Shown one piece after another: positions 51,138-63,891 of a stretch of 64,000 nucleotides of DNA. Source of the DNA: Lobosporangium transversale (Eukaryota > Mortierellomycota > Mortierellomycetes > Mortierellales > Mortierellaceae); the NCBI RefSeq assembly GCF_002105155.1, contig NW_019029050.1, positions 62,001 to 126,000 on the forward strand, given 5' to 3'. The position numbers and the translations under genes were made by a program. Under the pieces are notes generated by a model. The model had not been told where the DNA came from, made no database searches, and was given only the letters and a program-made list of their open reading frames with translations. The first letter of the stretch is position 1; every line of letters begins with the position of its first letter.

Positions 51138-52019
51138 TAAGGGTAGTAAAAGTAGGACTCCTTTCAGCATCAGGAATGATGGTTCTGCCAGTGTTGCTAT
51201 TGGAGATAATTCAGACTTTTAACTTCAAAATCGTTCTGCTCTGATTTTCAGCCTAGTTCACTAAAACTGACACTCGACCTCAAGCCCCACCCTCATTAAA
51301 GTGGTAAGAGATCCTCATTGCTAGTTTTTTAATAGTATATGTTTTACATTGATCGATCGATCTGAGAGACAACTTAAAGCAACTTCTAATTTATAAAAAA
51401 AAAAAAAGAAAGAGCGAGAGGAAACAAGCACTGGGTTGTTCCGACAGAATAATGGATGCGTGGGAGCGATCGGACCTTTTTGTGGTCAGTACGAGCATAG
51501 CATAGCTCCCATTAAAGAAAAGATGCAAAACAAATCTTTTTTTGCACAGCTGCTTCGCCCATTCGTCCAATAATTGATCATGTGTGCTTGCACGTGATTT
51601 TAATTTTTTATTTTGATAAAAATAGTCCTGGTTCACATCTTTTCTGCATTGTTCCTTTCTTTCCTTTCCATCTTGAAGCTGGTTCTCATTGCGCGGCATT
51701 CGACGTGCGGATTTCGTCTTTTGAAATTTCTTTTATTTTTAATTGTGTTTCCGTTTGTCATTCTGACTAATTGTTGGTTGTTTTGCATACTCAACTGATT
51801 CATTGAAAAAGAAATATTAATTTAAAAAGACGACTTTTATTACGATAACAGCGAAAGAGGAAAAAAAGAAATCCATCCTTCTCCACCCACCTTTCTCTCT
51901 TTTACTTAATCTTGGGTTTTACAAATACTACACTGAACCGCCCTTCATCGCATCAACTGTGCACATTATTACTCTACTCTATCCTCCTTACTATTCTTTT
52001 ATTCAATCAGCGTTTTCCT
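51138..52019. other. Spacer and TFIIB promoter
   Basis: No gene is credited. A minus-strand 102-codon frame at 51391-51699 is probably chance. The last ~150 bases are CT-rich leader for TFIIB. Confidence 0.4.
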
Positions 52020-53510
<1,491 letters not shown>

Positions 53511-53612
53511 AAGGAAAAACTTCTGCTCTCAAGAGCTTCAGGGCGTAAACTAGACAGTGTAGCAGCATGCTTTTTTCTTTTTCTTTCTTTTTTTTTTTTC
53601 TTTTCTTTTCTT

Positions 53613-53651
<39 letters not shown>

Positions 53652-53803
53652 ATTTTTTTTTTTTTTAAAATAATATATATCCTATGCCCATTGATTCAGC
53701 CACAGAGACCTGCAACAGAGGCTTGAGAGATTTGTCATGAATAATGAATAAAATTCAAACCTGCATGTAGTGTTTTTCTTTAAACATTTTTCTTCATTTC
53801 ATT
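53511..53803. repeat. CTTTT-rich tract in the TFIIB 3' region
   Basis: From about 53572 to 53666 the plus strand is almost pure T with scattered C (CTTTTCTTTT units) and one A. It lies between the TFIIB stop and the aldo-keto reductase start, probably in the 3'UTR or terminator region. Confidence 0.7.
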
Positions 53804-55076
53804 ATGAGCGGCACAGAGGATCGCATGAGAGTCATTCTTGGGTACGCGTGTAACGAGTCATGTTTTTTTTTTTTTTTTCTCTTCAACGAGATTGCTAACG
53901 CTCTTTTTTTTTTTTAAGCTGCATGACCTTTGGTCGTGAAGGGGGTGGTGCCCGTGTGAGAACGAACGAAGAGGCAAGCGAGATTATTTCGACATTCCGT
54001 CAGTATGGCCATAATGCATTAGATACGGCCAGGATCTATGCTGATGGACATACAGAGGAGATGATGGGTCAGCTTGATCTATCAGGTCTGACGGTGGATA
54101 CCAAATGCTTTCCGTTGCAACTAGGAGGTCTGGAGCCACAACGGGTCAAGAAATCACTTTATGAATCACTGGAAGCGCTTCGGGCCGACAAAGTCCATGT
54201 ATTTTATTTACATGCCCCCGACTATGCAACACCGATTGAGGATACATTGAAAGCTGTGAATGAGCTGTATCTAGAGGGCAAGTTTGAGATCTTTGGATTA
54301 TCAAACTATCCAGCTTGGGTTGTGACTCAGATTTATTATATTTGTAAGAATGAAGGCTATGTGTTACCGAGAGTATATCAGGGCATGTACAATGCTCTGA
54401 CTCGAAGCATTGAACCAGAGTTATTTGCCTGTCTTGATGAGCTGAACATCAAGTTTCATGCTTATAACCCATTATGTGGAGGTGTTCTTGCAGGTCTGTA
54501 CACATATGACCAGAACGAGGTAGAAAAGGGATCGAGATTCGACCCCGACGCGAAGCAAGGTATTCGGTAAGTTAATGCATGAAGTTGTAACAAAAAAGAA
54601 TATTAAAAAAAGAAAGAAAAAAGCATAAACATTTTTCTTTCATTCATTCTTATCCAATTTCACTTTTAGTTATCGTGAGCGATATTGGAAGAAAGAATAC
54701 TTTGAAGCGATTGAGGTTCTTAAGCGTGTCTGCGAACCTCATGGACTTAGCCTGATCCAGGTTGCCTTTGACTGGTTGCAATTCAATTCTAAAATGCGTG
54801 TTCCACGCGGCGATGGTATGAAATTTTTTAAAGAAAAAGACATCTGAAATATACCGTAGTAATAATGAGCTTTTATTTATTTAATTGCCATAACAATTAG
54901 GCATCATCATCGGTGCATCCTCTTTGAAACACACAGTACAGAATTTGGATGCTCTGAAATACGGCAAACCCCTGCCCCAGGACGTGTTGGAGGCTGTAGA
55001 TCATTGCTGGGACATCACCCGTGAAAGTTCCCCACCTTACTTTAGAACAAAAGACCAGATGATGGGTCCACGATAA
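53804..55076 (+). CDS. Aldo-keto reductase, AKR7-like
   Basis: Exons 53804-53841, 53919-54566, 54670-54815 and 54901-55076 give 1008 nt, 335 residues. The TIM-barrel signatures are MTFGREGG, then NALDTARIYADGHTEEMMGQ with the catalytic Asp and Tyr, then TKCFPLQ (strand 3 with catalytic Lys) and DKVHVFYLHAPD with catalytic His. VYQGMYNALTR and FHAYNPLCGGVLAGLY follow, and the NADPH phosphate-binding end is IIIGASSLKHTVQNL. It most resembles aflatoxin-aldehyde/succinic-semialdehyde reductases (AKR7), which detoxify dialdehydes with NADPH. All four catalytic residues appear present. It is probably cytosolic. A 38-nt first exon is required to supply the start and is well supported by phase (GG|C). 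Confidence 0.9.
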
Positions 55077-55164
55077 AAGATATGTTTTTTAAAGACATGT
55101 GCTTAGAAAATAAATGCTTCATCTAGTCACCATCTATTCTTTTTTATCATTACTATTTATTTAT

Positions 55165-57736
55165 TTAAATTTCCCATTTATCAAGCAAGTTATCATAGAA
55201 ACGTAGACCATTCACAGACTCATCACGGCAAATTAGACCGCGTGCCTCCGTCATCTATGAAAGTAAATAAAAATAAAGAAGTATTAGGAGAGTTACTAGT
55301 CAAAATCATATATAAATATATAAAGTAAAAAAATAAAATAATATATATAAGAGCTCCACTTACCAAAAGCTGTTCTTGCGCAAGAACTACACTGATTTGG
55401 ACAGCGCTCGCAAGCTCGATTGCATCAAGGCTAGAACCGGGAGGTAAGTTCTTGATACGACTTAAAATCGACTCTGAAACCTCATCATTGCTATATCGAG
55501 ATAATGTCTGAAGAACCAGTAATCCGCTATCAAATTTCCTCAATCGTAAAGGCAAATTTAGTTCTGGGAACAACTGGCATGCTGTATGAAGATCCTTAGG
55601 TGAAATGAGCTCTGAAATAAAGAAAATAATATATAAAATAAAAAATTAGTGAAACTGAAAGGCTTTCTTTCCCTTTCTTATCATTAAAATTTAAAATATC
55701 TCATGTCCATTACCAACGCCTCGAGCACGATTGAAGACACAATAGACATCCATAAGACTCATGGTCCCTCCTTCACGCTCAACTACAGGCAGAATAAACT
55801 CAAAGAGTTCGCGTGCAAGCTCCTTATGGAAAACAACACCAGCAGTATCCCTGAAAGAAAGAAGGGAAAAAATGAGTAAGAAAAGGCTCTGGATGAATTT
55901 GATCCGCCACAGAGAAAAAAGAAAAAAAAACAATAGGTAGTAATAACAGGAAATGCCCTACTTAGTGACAGGCGCTGCAATACCCATACTAAGCAAATAA
56001 GCTTTAAATGTTGCAGTCTCCTCATTATTCATTGTATTAGATTTTGCAAGTCCCTTCGATATGTTTTCTGCCAAAGTCACCATTTCTGCAGCTTTGTCTA
56101 TCAACGCCTCAAGATCCTGAAATGCCTGCGAAAGCGTTTCATCTGTCGCTTTTTGGTTCGTCTCTACAGAACGCATGATCCCGCCTAGAAATGAATGAAA
56201 ATGATAAGATTAAGATCAGGGCTCAAAAGTCCTAAAAATTTCTCCTTTGTGCGCTATCATAATTATCAAACGTAATGAACTTACTGATACCGCCAACTTT
56301 AATGACGGGAGTTGGCGCTGCATTTGAATTCAAGGCCAAAGCCATAGTCCTGTCTTCTGGCTGCTGTTTCGGTATTGACTTTTGAAGAAATGAAGTGGAT
56401 TGTCGTTAAAAAAAGCAGTTTACTGTCCTGAAACCGCTCATGATATATATATATATACTTTTTTTTTTAAAAAAAAAAAGGTTATTGTGTAATGTGTCAT
56501 ACCTCCCAAGCTTTTGCTGACATGGCTGCTTTTAGAAGAGTATGAAAGGCACCACTCCCGCCTCCCCTAAAGGACAGCTTAACGCTATTGGCGTCCTCTG
56601 ATGACTTCGTTACACTTCCTGAATAGAGACTGGTCACAGATGTAAGGAATTTCCCGGCCCCTAATCCTTTTCCAGTACTCACGTCTGATGCTGGAAGATT
56701 ACTAGCAGAACCATTCATGGCGGATGGGATGGAGGACGATGAAGAAGATCCAACGTCAATTGTCGAGGGGAGCTGTCGAATCGATCGCTGGTGCTGCTCC
56801 TGACGATCCAACATAAAAGCAATCGATTGTGGGTCCTGAAGCTCCGTCTGGCATATTTCACATTGGATCATGAAGGGATCATTGTGGAATGTGCACGCTG
56901 GACAAGCGATCCCCGGCGCTGCATCATCGCCACCGCCTGCTTTGTTATGAGGATGGCTGCTTAGGTCCTTGGGTGCATTCAGCAGAAATGAATCCGATAC
57001 TGGGGCCTTTACAACATGAGTGTTTTCGTCTCTCGCTGGCTTTTTGACGCCACACACGGCGCACTTAATAAGACTCCCTTCATTGCTGTGGTAGCATATT
57101 TTGCATACCCATGAGGGCTGAGATTTCAGGGATAGAGCGCCAAGCGTTTTATCCAGTCCAGATACCCCGGAAATTGCATCCTGATTAGATAACGCATGCA
57201 AATCTACATTGGAAGGTCGCGGGTAGAGCTCCAATGTAATTTTAGGCGATGATGACATGAACCCGCCCTATTAACGATGCAACATGGATAAACCATGGCT
57301 GTTAAAATAAAGGAGTTCGTACAAAACGTCGAATAAATGAAATTGCTAGAACACCTATGCAGGCTGAATTTATCCTACATAATGATGTATACCATGAATG
57401 AAGCGTAATGGCAGTCCAATTGATTTCCTGACAGGGTCTTTGCTATCAATATATAGAATGCGATGGTTGGTTAAGTAGACAGTGCCGTTAGGATAATCCT
57501 CTGCTTTGATACGACTATCATTTTAGAAAAAAAAAAAGAATAGAAATCTCAAGATGAAATTAGTAAAGCTTTGTACTCTTTCAGGCTATCTCAGCCGTGT
57601 CAAAAAACTATCGTAGTATCATAGAGACTTGCCCATCATAAAGTCCAACTTGATCTTGCGTGGCTTGAATTATCTCCTGCGGTCCGGGAACAGGGCGATG
57701 AGAAGGAGTGAGTTGGATGGGATCCCAGCGGTCCAT
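55165..57736 (-). CDS. VPS36: VPS36, ESCRT-II subunit with NZF-containing GLUE domain
   Basis: Eight exons (57736-57633, 57514-57379, 57267-56503, 56378-56285, 56184-55962, 55850-55714, 55611-55364 and 55254-55165) give 598 residues. The N-terminal GLUE half is GRIKAEDYPNGTVYLTNHRI, followed by GGFMSSSPKITLELYP. Two Npl4-type zinc fingers interrupt GLUE as in yeast Vps36: WVCKICYHSNEGSLIKCAVC and ACPACTFHNDPFMIQCEIC. The C-terminal winged-helix pair includes KATDETLSQAFQDLEALIDK, SLMDVYCVFNRARGVELISP and ASAVQISVVLAQEQLL, and the protein ends ESVNGLRFYDNLLDKWEI. ESCRT-II binds PI3P and ubiquitin on endosomes to start multivesicular-body sorting. Exon 1 ends at a GC donor. It shares a divergent promoter with the DPH6-like gene. 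Confidence 0.95.
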
Positions 57737-58019
57737 GAGCTAGTCAAGTTGTATGCCTACTGTCTGGCGGTGTAACAATACAGAAAACGTCTTTTGGTTT
57801 GGTCGCTGTTCTTAGTCGAGTCTTTGGTTTCGTCTTATTGATGGTGGGAATTTGAGGTCTAGGTAAATGTGTCTGACAAGAAATGTATGCATGAATGTCA
57901 AGTGTGACACCAAAAGGAAGCTGGTTGGTGTGACTGTTGCAGCGAGAAATAAGCTTCCATGCCCGTTCCTGTGGTTATCGTTTCCTGGATCCTTTCCATT
58001 CATCCTTTTGCATTGCAAT
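57737..58019. promoter_or_regulatory. Divergent VPS36 / DPH6-like promoter
   Basis: 283 bases separate the divergent start codons. No recognised box was assigned. Confidence 0.4.
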
Positions 58020-58857
58020 ATGGACTCTAGAAAGAGGGCTGCCGTCTCATTTACTGGTGGAAAGGATTGCACTTTGGCCTTGTCTATGACTAGGTCTACG
58101 CATGATGTTGTTTTACTTGTCACCTTCGGCCCTAAGAACTTCACATCTTTCAAAGCCCACTCACTCGAGTTTATTCAACTTCAGGCGAAGGCATTGGACA
58201 TTCCACATATCCTAATTGAGGTTGGGGAAGAAGGAAAGACACATCTCCAATGCTACCGTGAACAGATCGAACGAATCAAACAAGAATATAATCTTAATCT
58301 TTTAGTTACAGGTAATTCTTTTTTTTTATAGAAATGATCAAGGTATAGTTTATCGCCGTACATAATTGATTGGATCCACAATCCTTACAAATAATCAATT
58401 ATGACAGTTATGGACATGAAACTAATATCTTATGTCCTCCGTTGTAGGCGATATTCTCAATGTCTGTGATAACTTCATGGCCAGGGCAACAGAGGGTATT
58501 ATTGAGTTATCCTGTCCGATCTGGGCCATTGATCGCCATAGACTTTTGGACACACTCTTTGAACGTCAATTCCAACTGCTCATAACCTGTGCTTCAATTA
58601 AAAAACTGGGTAATGATGAGGATTTGGCTAGGAAATTCGTTGGGTCACGACTGACACCGGAGTTTGTGACAAGTATACTTGAGCCCAGGGAAAATGAGGT
58701 CGATATGGGAGGCGAGCTAGGTGAATTTCATACAATGGTCCTTACTGTCCCTGAACTGTACAATGGATACCATATAGAATTTGATGGCCATCAGGTTGTT
58801 GAAGGCGAGTTTATGTATATGGCCTTTGACAATATCAGGCTAGTCCGGGATACGTAA
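58020..58857 (+). CDS. DPH6-like diphthine-ammonia ligase (N-type ATP pyrophosphatase)
   Basis: Exons 58020-58311 and 58448-58857 give 702 nt, 233 residues. The PP-loop is AAVSFTGGKDCTLALSMT, where the family normally has SGGKDS. Then come HSLEFIQLQAKALDIPHILI (typical H-x-x-x-x-x-x-Q-A-x-x-x-x-P), NLLVTGDIL and ITCASIKKLG, and RKFVGSRLTPEF. The acidic closing region GGELGEFHTMVLTVPELYN corresponds to G-E-x-G-E-(F/Y)-H-T in DPH6/MJ0570 proteins. It probably amidates diphthine on EF-2, the last step of diphthamide synthesis, using ATP and ammonium. It is the short, single-domain form; yeast Dph6 has extra C-terminal YjgF-like domains that are absent here. A paralogue with a different substrate is possible. 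Confidence 0.82.
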
Positions 58858-59173
58858 AGTTGACAGGAGATCAAGCAATCAACTGTCGATTAGACGCCAC
58901 CAAAATGCTTTAGACAAACACTCCATCTCAAACCGGCAGGCACACTCATGCTTACCTCTATAGACTACATGATACAAAAAATTATACTTTTTTTTTTTTT
59001 TTTTTTTTTCTAAGCTACGCCCCTTGGGAATGCTTTCCCGAATCCAATAGATAAATTTTTTGTCCTCCCACTGTGTCTGCTTTTTTTTTTTCTTCTCTTG
59101 AAAGGTGTGCCAGTCCTGTTCCTTGTACACCTTCACACCATCTCAGCCTTCGCACTTTGCTTCTTATTTCCCA
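58858..59173. other. Spacer with two T-tracts
   Basis: T22 (about 58988-59009) and T11 (about 59082) tracts lie between the DPH6-like gene and the MTFR1-like gene. Nothing coding was seen. Confidence 0.4.
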
Positions 59174-62084
59174 ATGTCGCAGGAGAGTATTTACTCCCAA
59201 GGAAGGTATCGCGGTGGAGCCAGTAGCAGATCAGAGACGAATAGAAGTAGAAGTAGCACCATCAGCACCATCAGCAAACATGAAAACTACAACACATCCC
59301 TAATTTCTTCCCCCTCACAAGACCATGACTCCACACATCCTAAAGCTGAATTGCCTTCAGCTGAATCAACTTCGCTCCTTGGTTCTGTATGGAACTTAGT
59401 TCGGGATGCAAAAGAACTGGCTGCAAGAGAAGTGGACAAGCTGCTAGAGTCGTTTCCTTACAGGAGCATCTCTAAAGCCAGTACCGCTTCCCAGGTAGAC
59501 ACTCTTCAGGCAGCATACATATAGATAAAAAATGATTTTACTGGAGTTGAATGTTCTTACACTCGTTTTTTTATCACCTTCATACCGCTATACCATTATG
59601 CTTTACCAGTCAGGGATTCATGATAAAATCAAAACACGGGAGTCTTCATTAGCTGTTAAAAAACCTCGGGTTGGCTCAAGCTCTGAACCACCAAAATCGC
59701 TTTTAGGACGAGGACCCCCTGTCAAGGTACGAGGACAGCACTCATCTCACATCAAAAAAAACCATGCTCTCTCAAGGAAACTACTCAGTTCAGGTTTGTA
59801 GCTCACTACATAGCGTGATAGTTGCAATTGAAAAAATGTTTTCATTCTAATTTCTCTTTCTATCTTTTTTTTTTTTTTTCTTTATTTTTATTCGATTGTA
59901 GATGTCAAAGATCATGTTAACGATGTCTCGCCATCAGTCCATTTACGCACACCATTGCCCATGTCAAAGCGCGTATCTGGGATCAGTAGTAGCATTGAGC
60001 CAATCAAACGAATGCGCCATTCTTCTGAATTTGAATTCGAGCTAGAGTCGAGCCCAGAACGATCACCACCCATGCAATATAGAAGAACGCCTTCTTTAAA
60101 GCGAGACCTATCAGAGTCTTCCCTGTCTTCTATCCAGGCTGGGCAAGGCACAATCCATGATTCTGACTGGACATCTTCGGAAGAAAGGCGACGGCAAGAA
60201 CATATAGATCATAGTGAGTACACCGCAAAGAAACACGATCGAGATACGGAGTCTAGTCCTAGACCAAATTCTAGTCCAACGCCATCCATAACATCTATGG
60301 CTAGATCACTGTCCATTGTTAGCCATTCTCATGCGCACACAGACTTGCCTCATCGGCCACATAGTCGGCAACGGCTTCACGCACCACACAGACGACGGCC
60401 TCACTATGTCCATCATCAGCGTCACAACTCAAACACTTCGCCTGTGAGGAATTCACTTTTAGGAGGTCCACTAGAAGCAACTAGTAGCCATGATGACTTT
60501 ATAGAGCCAGTACCAGCACCAGTAGCAATATACCCATCCTCACCATCTATTAGTCGCGAAGGATCTGCCATAGAGGGCAAAATTGATTCGATGCCAATGC
60601 TTTCATCTACATCCACAACTGTAGGCTCTATGAATAACCCATTCGTTGTGACTAAAGGGCTATCACCATTACCACCATCACTCCTTGCTGACACCACGCC
60701 TGAGAGAACTAGCGGGTCGCCTAAAATATCGTCCACTCCCGATAATGACAAGCTTCAAGAGTTACAACATGAGCTAGCTTTAATCAAAGAACAGGTATAT
60801 GGCGGCTGAACTCTTTCTGATATTGCAAACTATCAGAAGACGTCATGGTACTAACGTTTATGACGTCTACAATTGAATGGTTTCCTAGCTGGCATCATTA
60901 GTATCCGCTCGGAATGGTGAAATAGGACGGACGCAGTCATCACCGGCTTACCTCAATTCCTCAAATCCTCCGCCACCGCCACCCCCACCGCCATTACAAT
61001 CCAATCAAATCAATCCAAAAAAATGGTCGCCTCCAAACAATCAAGCAAGCCTCTCAATGATGCAAGTTCTGAAAGAGTTGAGCTCTTCAAAAGTTCAGTT
61101 GAGGAAAACTGGCAGCCCATTTGTGAGGTAAGGGGCTGTCTCAAACGCCATACATGAAGAAGCATTCATATAGCTATAGAGATGTACACTCAATAACGGT
61201 CGACCATAGAGTAAAGAGGAACACTTTTGTAAAAGTAACATTAAATTTTTACTGTTTATATTAGTCAAATTTCAGCGGCCGTGGATGGCGCATCTTCATC
61301 TGGATACACTAGTCTTGCTATACGCTCAAAAGACGAATTGGTGGCAGGACCAAATAAGTCTAGCAGCCCTACTACGCCTATACCATCGACTTCTATAAAT
61401 TCAATATCAAAATCCTTTCCATCGAAAATGAATCCTAATACTAACCCAGCAACGTCTATCGAGAGCAAAGAAGATGACTATATTCACACTACAATTGTCA
61501 AGGACCCTCAATGGCCCAGTTCAGTAACATTACGAAAGGCTAACTCTCGGTTGGATCAAGCTGGCAGGGAACTACTGGTTGGAAACAAACTTGGCAGAGA
61601 GCAGACGATAGATTTGTTTTCACCATATCCAAGAACATACAATGGCAAGTACACGGATGACCCCGAATCTTTTGATCCGTCACCTTCCTCTTCCAGAGGC
61701 TCAAATAGGACGCAGAATATAGCTAATAACGACAGCTCACCAAACATACCAAGTGGAAGTTTCAAAAAAAATTCAACCACACCCACCAACACAACAGCAA
61801 TAATAGATTCTAATGGCCGCACACGGGCAAGACCCCCCTTGACCATAAATAAGAACGCTAGACCTGCACATCCACGAACTCGTAAGATTCAGCGTTCCAT
61901 GACAGATCCAATGCAATTGACCCAACATTTGCAGCCTTTGAATGCTAAAGAGCCTAACGGGTCAAGGAAACATGTCTCATTTGAATCCGCGGAGGAAGGC
62001 GAGGATGAGACTGACGATTTTAACAAAGATAACCATAGATGGTTTCGGGGACCAGACATTGATAGTTGGCGTGTTGGCAGTTGA
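59174..62084 (+). CDS. MTFR1-like (mitochondrial fission regulator) protein
   Basis: Exons 59174-59494, 59610-59793, 59902-60794, 60889-61127 and 61265-62084 splice to 2457 nt, 818 residues. Most is disordered Ser/Pro-rich sequence. The ordered core matches the MTFR1/MTFR2 layout: a short coiled-coil (LQELQHELALIKEQLASLVS), then a proline run (PPPPPPPPP), then MMQVLKELSSSKVQLRKTGS, comparable to the animal M-L-x-V-L-K-(D/E)-x-x-x-x-K-L-R segment. The C-terminus ends WFRGPDIDSWRV. Animal members promote mitochondrial fission or respiration. A mitochondrial role in this fungus is inference, and the proline run alone could mislead. The start was chosen as the first ATG after the upstream T-tract. 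Confidence 0.6.
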
Positions 62085-62358
62085 AAGTATTTGTATAATA
62101 TAAGTTCTTTTCTTTTCCAATGTAAGATCAGACGATGTTATATTGTGAGTTATGAAGCCGCCTCAATAGTGCGCGAGCCATTGGATAGCTAATACTAGTT
62201 TGAAGGTTTATTGTATTTTTGGCTGTATTCGAGGGTGTTGACTATTCAGGGTGCTTGTTTATGTCCCCTGTTTCTATCCATGCATAGGAGGAGTGCTGGC
62301 TTCCATGGATCGAATGTCTTTTTTCTTTTTCTTTTTCTTTTTCTTTTTCTTTTTTTTT
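62085..62358. other. Convergent 3' spacer with CTTTT repeats
   Basis: It lies between the MTFR1-like stop and the ARPC3 stop. A (CTTTTT)n tract at about 62318-62360 directly abuts the ARPC3 stop codon. Nothing coding was seen. Confidence 0.5.
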
Positions 62359-62537
62359 TTACAATGATTTGTTCATGAACTTTCTCTTTTGGAAGCACAT
62401 CCACCACTTTCCTGGCTTGTCGTTCTCGTAAATGCGGTTAGGAAGACGTACAGCCATCTCTTGACGCAGCTGAGACAAATACTGACGCAAAAGATCTATA
62501 ACGGATATGAAAGGATTTGTGTCGGTATTGTTTAGGG

Positions 62538-62575
<38 letters not shown>

Positions 62576-63299
62576 CCTATTCCGATGATCCGAGTCGAAA
62601 ACTTACCGGCATCTGTTTTGTTTGTAGGAGCTGGGTAGAGAGCATTCAAAGGAAAAGTAGCATCGCCAGGAATAGCAAAGTTACCCAAAGCCAAAGTACC
62701 AAGAATCTTTTCAGCTTCTCTTAAGCTGGGGTTCCTTGTAAGCTTACCGAGACACTCTGTGATGTAGAGAATGAGGTAGATCAAGAGACGGTCTGCGTCG
62801 CCTTTGATCTCAAAGTTCCTGAACAAAACATTGGCGCGGAACAAGTTCAAAGCTTCGTCAATGATGTCTTCAGCATTCGCATCGGCTAAGTAAAATATAA
62901 TAGTAAAAAAAAAGAAAGAGAGAATAATCAATAAAAAAGAGGCTTTATCATCATTTATAATAGATAATATTGCCGAGAGCAATTGTTTAGTCAACTTTTG
63001 AGTAAACGTACCAATAGGAGCAGGACCACGAACGCGAGTTTTGATGGGTAAGAAGGCTATGCCTCCGATGGAGCGAAGGTCTGTTACTTCATTAAAAGAG
63101 GAGTGATATGCCTATTTTATTGTTCAAAGTCATGCTTTATTGGTTATTCATTCTTCGTTCTTTTTTATTTTACTGACTGGCTTGCAGTCACTGCAAATTC
63201 AGCCTCCATCCTTGACGCGCTCATAGGTTTTAAAGCCTCATTTCTTTTTTTTTTTACAAAAGGATGGAGAATGAGCATGCTGTATCGCTTACAGGCATG
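62359..63299 (-). CDS. ARPC3: Arp2/3 complex subunit 3 (p21-Arc)
   Basis: Exons 63299-63294, 63111-63012, 62885-62607 and 62495-62359 give 522 nt, 173 residues, close to the usual 178. The first exon is just ATG-CCT. Spliced to the next it makes MPAYHSSFNEVTDLRSIGGI, the standard ARPC3 N-terminus. The rest is LPIKTRVRGPAPI, EDIIDEALNLFRANVLFRNF, GDADRLLIYLILYITECLGK and AIPGDATFPLNALYPAP, ending in KPGKWWMCFQKRKFMNKSL. The Arp2/3 complex nucleates branched actin for endocytic patches. Intron 3 carries a long T-tract on the sense strand (plus-strand A32, about 62543-62574). Its 5' intron between exons 1 and 2 is 182 nt. Confidence 0.95.
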
Positions 63300-63856
63300 A
63301 TGTATCAAAGCGAGGAAGGACGCTGTAGATGGAATTAAAATTGGTTTTTTTTTAAAACAGCGTCCTAGCAAATGCGAAGGGGTGGGTGATGAAGAATTGA
63401 TGGGAAGTGGGAAAGAGGAACAGGCTTTGCAAACGGTGTCCCAGACGGGCGTTTTTTATTGGGAGAAATACGTCACAAGTGAGTTTGGTTCAGGGATCGA
63501 TTCCCAAGGTAAGCAAAAAAGAAAAAATTAACAATTGCCAACTAAACGATAAACACTGCGGTAAAAAAGGGAGCCTTTACAATCTGTTTTTTTTTTTTTT
63601 TTTTTTTTTTTTTTCCCTATTAACATCTAATTCTCTTTCCTTTTTTTTTTTTTTTTTTTTTTTTTTCTTCTCTCTCTCTCTCTCTCTCGTTTCTTTTTTT
63701 CTCTTTCCCCTCCAATACATTTCAGTCAGTCTTTCAGCGTTATAGACATTGTAAGTCCTACTAAGCTGATGATCTGAAAGCTTATATGTCCCTCGCACTA
63801 ACCTACAAAAAGAAAAACGTGGAAAAAAAAATAACCTTTGAATTGCCCCTGCCTGC

Positions 63857-63891
<35 letters not shown>

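Noticed and set aside
51391-51699. 102-codon minus-strand ORF between the Crinkler-like header and TFIIB
   Set aside because: Composition is not convincing, it ends in a poly-Leu/Phe translation of a homopolymer, and no family resemblance was seen.
63485-63510. tRNA T-arm-like string (GGATCGATTCCC)
   Set aside because: No acceptor stem, D-arm or anticodon arm could be paired around it.
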